DNA of 64,000 nt, taken from Saccharomycopsis crataegensis (Eukaryota > Ascomycota > Saccharomycetes > Ascoideales > Saccharomycopsidaceae). This document shows, one piece after another, positions 61,389 to 64,000 of the stretch; position 1 is the stretch's first letter, and each line of letters starts with the position of its first letter. Below the pieces are notes generated by a model, which searched no databases, had not been told where the DNA came from, and saw only the letters and a list, made by a program, of their open reading frames with translations. The translations under genes and the position numbers were made by a program. The stretch is from assembly GCF_037102585.1 (NCBI RefSeq), contig NW_027043819.1, positions 1,364,001 through 1,428,000 of the forward strand, read 5' to 3'.

Positions 61389-62474
61389 ATGATGAATTTC
61401 AAATTACTGGGAAAGACAAATAAAAATACCAACAGAATAATTTCCAAAGGGTTGAAACCATCGATATTCGATGATGGATCATCTGATGATAATAGTGAGC
61501 ACGACAGCCAAGAAACAAACAACGACCATAAGATGGCATTAAAACGACAGACAGAACTGTTGATTCAGGATCAGAATGAGCTATTGCAGCGACGAGCTGC
61601 CAGTGAGGTTGCCAATATTGATGAGTCCGCATATCAGTATGATGAATTGTATGAGGGCCTACGGAATGATCCAGATGATACCAAGAAAAGAAAAGCCGAT
61701 GCCAGTAGCCGAAATTTGGAAGGATTTTTGAAGATGAAGGAGGAAAGAGAGCGGAGAAAATTACTAAGTCAAGATTTACTTAATAAGAAACGAATCGAGG
61801 AGGAAAAATCCACTGGAGAAGAAACCGAGACATTTGTTACTTCAGCGTATAAAAAGCAACAGCTGGAATTACAGGAGATTGTCGAAGAAGAAAAAAGAAA
61901 GCAAGAGGAAGAGGAGAAGAAGAAACAGCAGTCTAAAAAGGGCGAAGGTCTAGGAATGAGGGGAATCTACTTGAAATTCCTTGGCGATGAGGTGATGGAA
62001 GATGAGAAACAGAAAAAAAGTTTAGTGGATATTCCAAAAATGCCACAGGAAAGGCCCCCAATGCCCCCAATCGTGAAAAAAAAAGGCAGCTTATATAATG
62101 AAGAAGATGATGATAATAATTGTGAATCTGAAGAGAGGGATGAGGTTCCGGCTGGTTTATCTGGCGGTTTGAATTTTGCTGCAAAGGATGCTAATCTAAA
62201 ACCAGAAAACATTGTAAATAGAACCCCGCCAATTATAGAAAGAAGCACTGATTCGAAAGTCGATGAAACCTTGGAGTTTATCAAGAAGGCCACAATTACA
62301 AATAAGGGACAAGAATCAACAGATACTTCGGCCGAAGCAAAACTCGAGAAGTTGATCAACCTATATTATGAGACCAGCAATGTGACAGAAGCTGATCTCG
62401 CTGAGGCTACAAAAAAATATCATCTTCGTAAAAGAGAAGAACAAAGGAAAAAGAAGAGTAGACAGCAGCTATGA
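61389..62474 (+). CDS. NSRP1/CCDC55-like splicing regulator
   Basis: The 361-residue charged protein has the NSRP1 (DUF2040) layout: N-terminal GLKPSIFDDGSSDDN, an Ala/Gln/Leu helix (LKRQTELLIQDQNELLQRRA), the hallmark DESAYQYDELYEGL, a Lys/Arg/Glu coiled coil (LKMKEERERRKLL) and ETFVTSAYKKQQLELQEI. Animal NSRP1 is a nuclear-speckle splicing factor. S. cerevisiae has no orthologue. The C-terminal half has a motif GLGMRGIYLKFL, acidic stretches and a basic end. Start 61389 and a second ATG three bases later are both possible. Confidence 0.75.
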   Translation: MMNFKLLGKTNKNTNRIISKGLKPSIFDDGSSDDNSEHDSQETNNDHKMALKRQTELLIQDQNELLQRRAASEVANIDESAYQYDELYEGLRNDPDDTKKRKADASSRNLEGFLKMKEERERRKLLSQDLLNKKRIEEEKSTGEETETFVTSAYKKQQLELQEIVEEEKRKQEEEEKKKQQSKKGEGLGMRGIYLKFLGDEVMEDEKQKKSLVDIPKMPQERPPMPPIVKKKGSLYNEEDDDNNCESEERDEVPAGLSGGLNFAAKDANLKPENIVNRTPPIIERSTDSKVDETLEFIKKATITNKGQESTDTSAEAKLEKLINLYYETSNVTEADLAEATKKYHLRKREEQRKKKSRQQL

Positions 62475-62711
62475 TATGGTACTTAATTTTTTCAATATAT
62501 ATCGACTATAGTCGATGAGCTGGGGTGCAGCACCCTGCGTAAGTCTATATCGCAAAGAGGAAAAAAAAATTGATAGGAAAGCAGAAAATTTTTATAGAGA
62601 AGACCAAACAAGGACAAGCCCAAACAAATTTATTTTGATATTTGTAAAATATAACCAGAAAGGGAGGAATACGGAATAAAGTGAATTATAATAACTAAAC
62701 GAGTAGAAAAA

Positions 62712-63425
62712 ATGTCAAGTCTCAAGAATCTCTCGTCAAGAGTGCTTAATATGAAGTTCATGAGGAAGGCGGTGGCTGAAGACTCAAAAAACAACCAAAC
62801 CAAAGGCTCATCAACGGAAGTAAAACCAGAACAAACCCCTAGTAATTCAAAAACAGCCCCTGGTGGTAAAGGAGATCATTCACATTGGTCAATTTCTTCA
62901 AATGCCGAAAGATTCAAGTCGAAGAAGCAGCAGCTAGCCAACAATGACGATTCGATAAAATCACAGTCGTACAGATCGGTAGGATACTCCCAAATGAAGG
63001 AGTTTTTTGAAGATTCAGAAGAAAGTGACGATGAACAAACTACTGTCACTGGAAGAAGAGTATTTGGGGCATCAAAAGACAGTGCTAATACAGAAAATGA
63101 TGATGATGCGGAGGGATTGATTACAGAAACGAGACTCGAAAAAGATACCAATAAGAGAAACAAGCGTGAGATTATTGATGATGTGGATGGATTTCTTGAT
63201 AACATAATGGCAAGTAACGATGGTGATGATGATGCCGCTACTGACAAGAGTGAACCTAATACTCAAAGAGAAGGATCGCTTATACCTTCGGTGGAAAGTT
63301 TTTTGAATGGAACAGACAAAGGTTCAAATAATTTGAAGAGAGAGTTCGATAGCGTCTCAAATAGTGGTGATAGCCAAAAAAAGAAGAAAAAATCAAAGAA
63401 ATCAAATAAACTGAAAAAGAATTGA
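62712..63425 (+). CDS. MPP6: Mpp6, nuclear exosome cofactor
   Basis: The 237-residue protein starts MSSLKNLSSRVLNMKFMRKA, the conserved Mpp6 N-terminus that tethers the helicase Mtr4 to the nuclear exosome via Rrp40. Further family features are the aromatic HWSI segment, SVGYSQMKEFF, TGRRVFG, and a basic Lys-rich C-terminus. It is longer than S. cerevisiae Mpp6 (186 aa) because of acidic inserts. ATG 62712 lies in an A-rich context. Confidence 0.88.
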   Translation: MSSLKNLSSRVLNMKFMRKAVAEDSKNNQTKGSSTEVKPEQTPSNSKTAPGGKGDHSHWSISSNAERFKSKKQQLANNDDSIKSQSYRSVGYSQMKEFFEDSEESDDEQTTVTGRRVFGASKDSANTENDDDAEGLITETRLEKDTNKRNKREIIDDVDGFLDNIMASNDGDDDAATDKSEPNTQREGSLIPSVESFLNGTDKGSNNLKREFDSVSNSGDSQKKKKKSKKSNKLKKN

Positions 63426-63653
63426 AAGTATTACATTGAAGTCTTAGTTTTAATTTGTATAATAGACAGCATCATAACAGTTAGGGTTAGTTTACAAAAT
63501 ATACCATTGACCTACAATAGGTAACCGTAGAAACTCAAATGAGCAAATCGCAAGTTTAATAACCTTTATTATTATTCACAATAGCCTTTGCTAAATAAAT
63601 GTATATGTACATGCAATAGTTCTATCCTTTTTGCAGTGGAAAAGTCAAACAAA

Positions 63654-64000
63654 TCAGTTTCCAGGTCTTGTTGGAAGCTCCTTTCCTCTCTTTGTGAATG
63701 ATTCAGAGTCAATGAAAATGTTTTTCTTAACCGGCTCGTATTTGCCAATGTTGATAATGAGTTCATAACTACCCACAAAATCAAGAGTAGGTAACTCTTT
63801 CTTTCCGGCATCACTGAGATACTGGAATTTGATTTGACTTTCATTCAATACATAACCAGTCAAATTACTTAAGGTTTCAGAGAATTGAGTCTTTGTTATA
63901 GGTTTTTTCAAGAAACCGGTGCTGTCAGCATCGTAGTTATAAGTAAGAGTTCCTGGCAAGTCTTGATAAGCTTCAAGCTTATAATAAACATCACTTGCGG
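63654..64000 (-). CDS. 3' end of an unidentified gene, truncated by the window edge
   Basis: The frame is open from base 64000 to the stop at 63654 (about 114 codons) and has no start within the window. The text includes VYYKLEAYQDLPGTLTYNY, LSNLTGYVLNESQIKFQYLSD and GSYELIINIGKYEPVKKN; strand-rich, with two N-glycosylation sequons (NLT, NES), compatible with a lumenal or extracellular beta domain. No family was recognised. It is convergent with MPP6. Confidence 0.7.
   Translation of the reverse strand, partial: ASDVYYKLEAYQDLPGTLTYNYDADSTGFLKKPITKTQFSETLSNLTGYVLNESQIKFQYLSDAGKKELPTLDFVGSYELIINIGKYEPVKKNIFIDSESFTKRGKELPTRPGN

Noticed and set aside
63480-63500. Telomere-like TTAGGGTTAG
   Set aside because: A single short occurrence in an intergenic region flanked by ordinary genes.
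1-64000. CRISPR array or prokaryotic operon signals
   Set aside because: None seen; introns, tRNA introns and gene content are clearly eukaryotic.

Overview
This is nuclear DNA of a budding yeast (Saccharomycotina). The evidence is compact, mostly intronless genes; short introns with GTAAGT/GTATGT donors and TACTAAC/TACTAAT branch points; tRNAs with short introns; and clear yeast orthologues (FAB1, SEC66, OM14, UTP23, GEP7, SLM5, MPP6, RAD6). Poly(A)-tailed L1-like elements resembling the Zorro LINEs of Candida, and the survival of SDE2 and NSRP1 (which S. cerevisiae lacks), argue against a close relative of S. cerevisiae. The meaning of CUG cannot be fixed from this window.

Region 1 (1-22,500) is a transposon island on the minus strand between tRNA-Glu/tRNA-Phe and tRNA-Pro. 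It holds parts of at least five L1-like LINE insertions of at least three lineages: an ORF1 that runs off the left edge (element 1), a 5'-truncated copy (A1), a copy with both ORFs open (B), a full-length but frameshifted copy (A2), and a tiny 3' stub (A3). They are chained through one another's poly(A) tails. Between A1 and B lies a 0.43-kb tRNA-headed, poly(A)-tailed element that looks like a SINE. A long coiled-coil ORF with one in-frame TAG and a cluster of perfect hairpins (3,528-3,720) also lies here, next to a small HTH gene.

Region 2 (22,500-24,850) is gene-poor. It holds a copia RNase H relic, a possible solo LTR and a candidate structured RNA. Region 3 (24,850-37,750) carries DPP3, a small Thr-tract protein, an unrecognised gene, a hot-dog thioesterase, SDE2, SEC66 and FAB1. 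Region 4 (37,750-42,600) is a 4.9-kb gap with a BEACH-family relic and a 21-bp perfect hairpin. Region 5 (42,600-54,560) has an MSB2-like mucin sensor, RBG1, FUN14, RPS2, OM14 (intron), a small hypothetical gene and UTP23. Region 6 (54,560-64,000) has a Ty1-like LTR/gag relic followed by five co-directional genes, GEP7, RAD6 (two introns), SLM5, NSRP1 and MPP6, and the 3' end of an unidentified gene.

The most unusual content is the LINE/SINE island. The LINE clusters begin about 30-62 bp upstream of tRNA genes; the LINEs share an N-terminal ORF1 motif and a 3'-UTR stem-loop; and a tRNA-derived SINE carries duplicated target sequence. Together this suggests a tRNA-gene-associated L1/SINE system in a yeast. 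All calls come from reading the sequence and remembered family knowledge; no database search was run.
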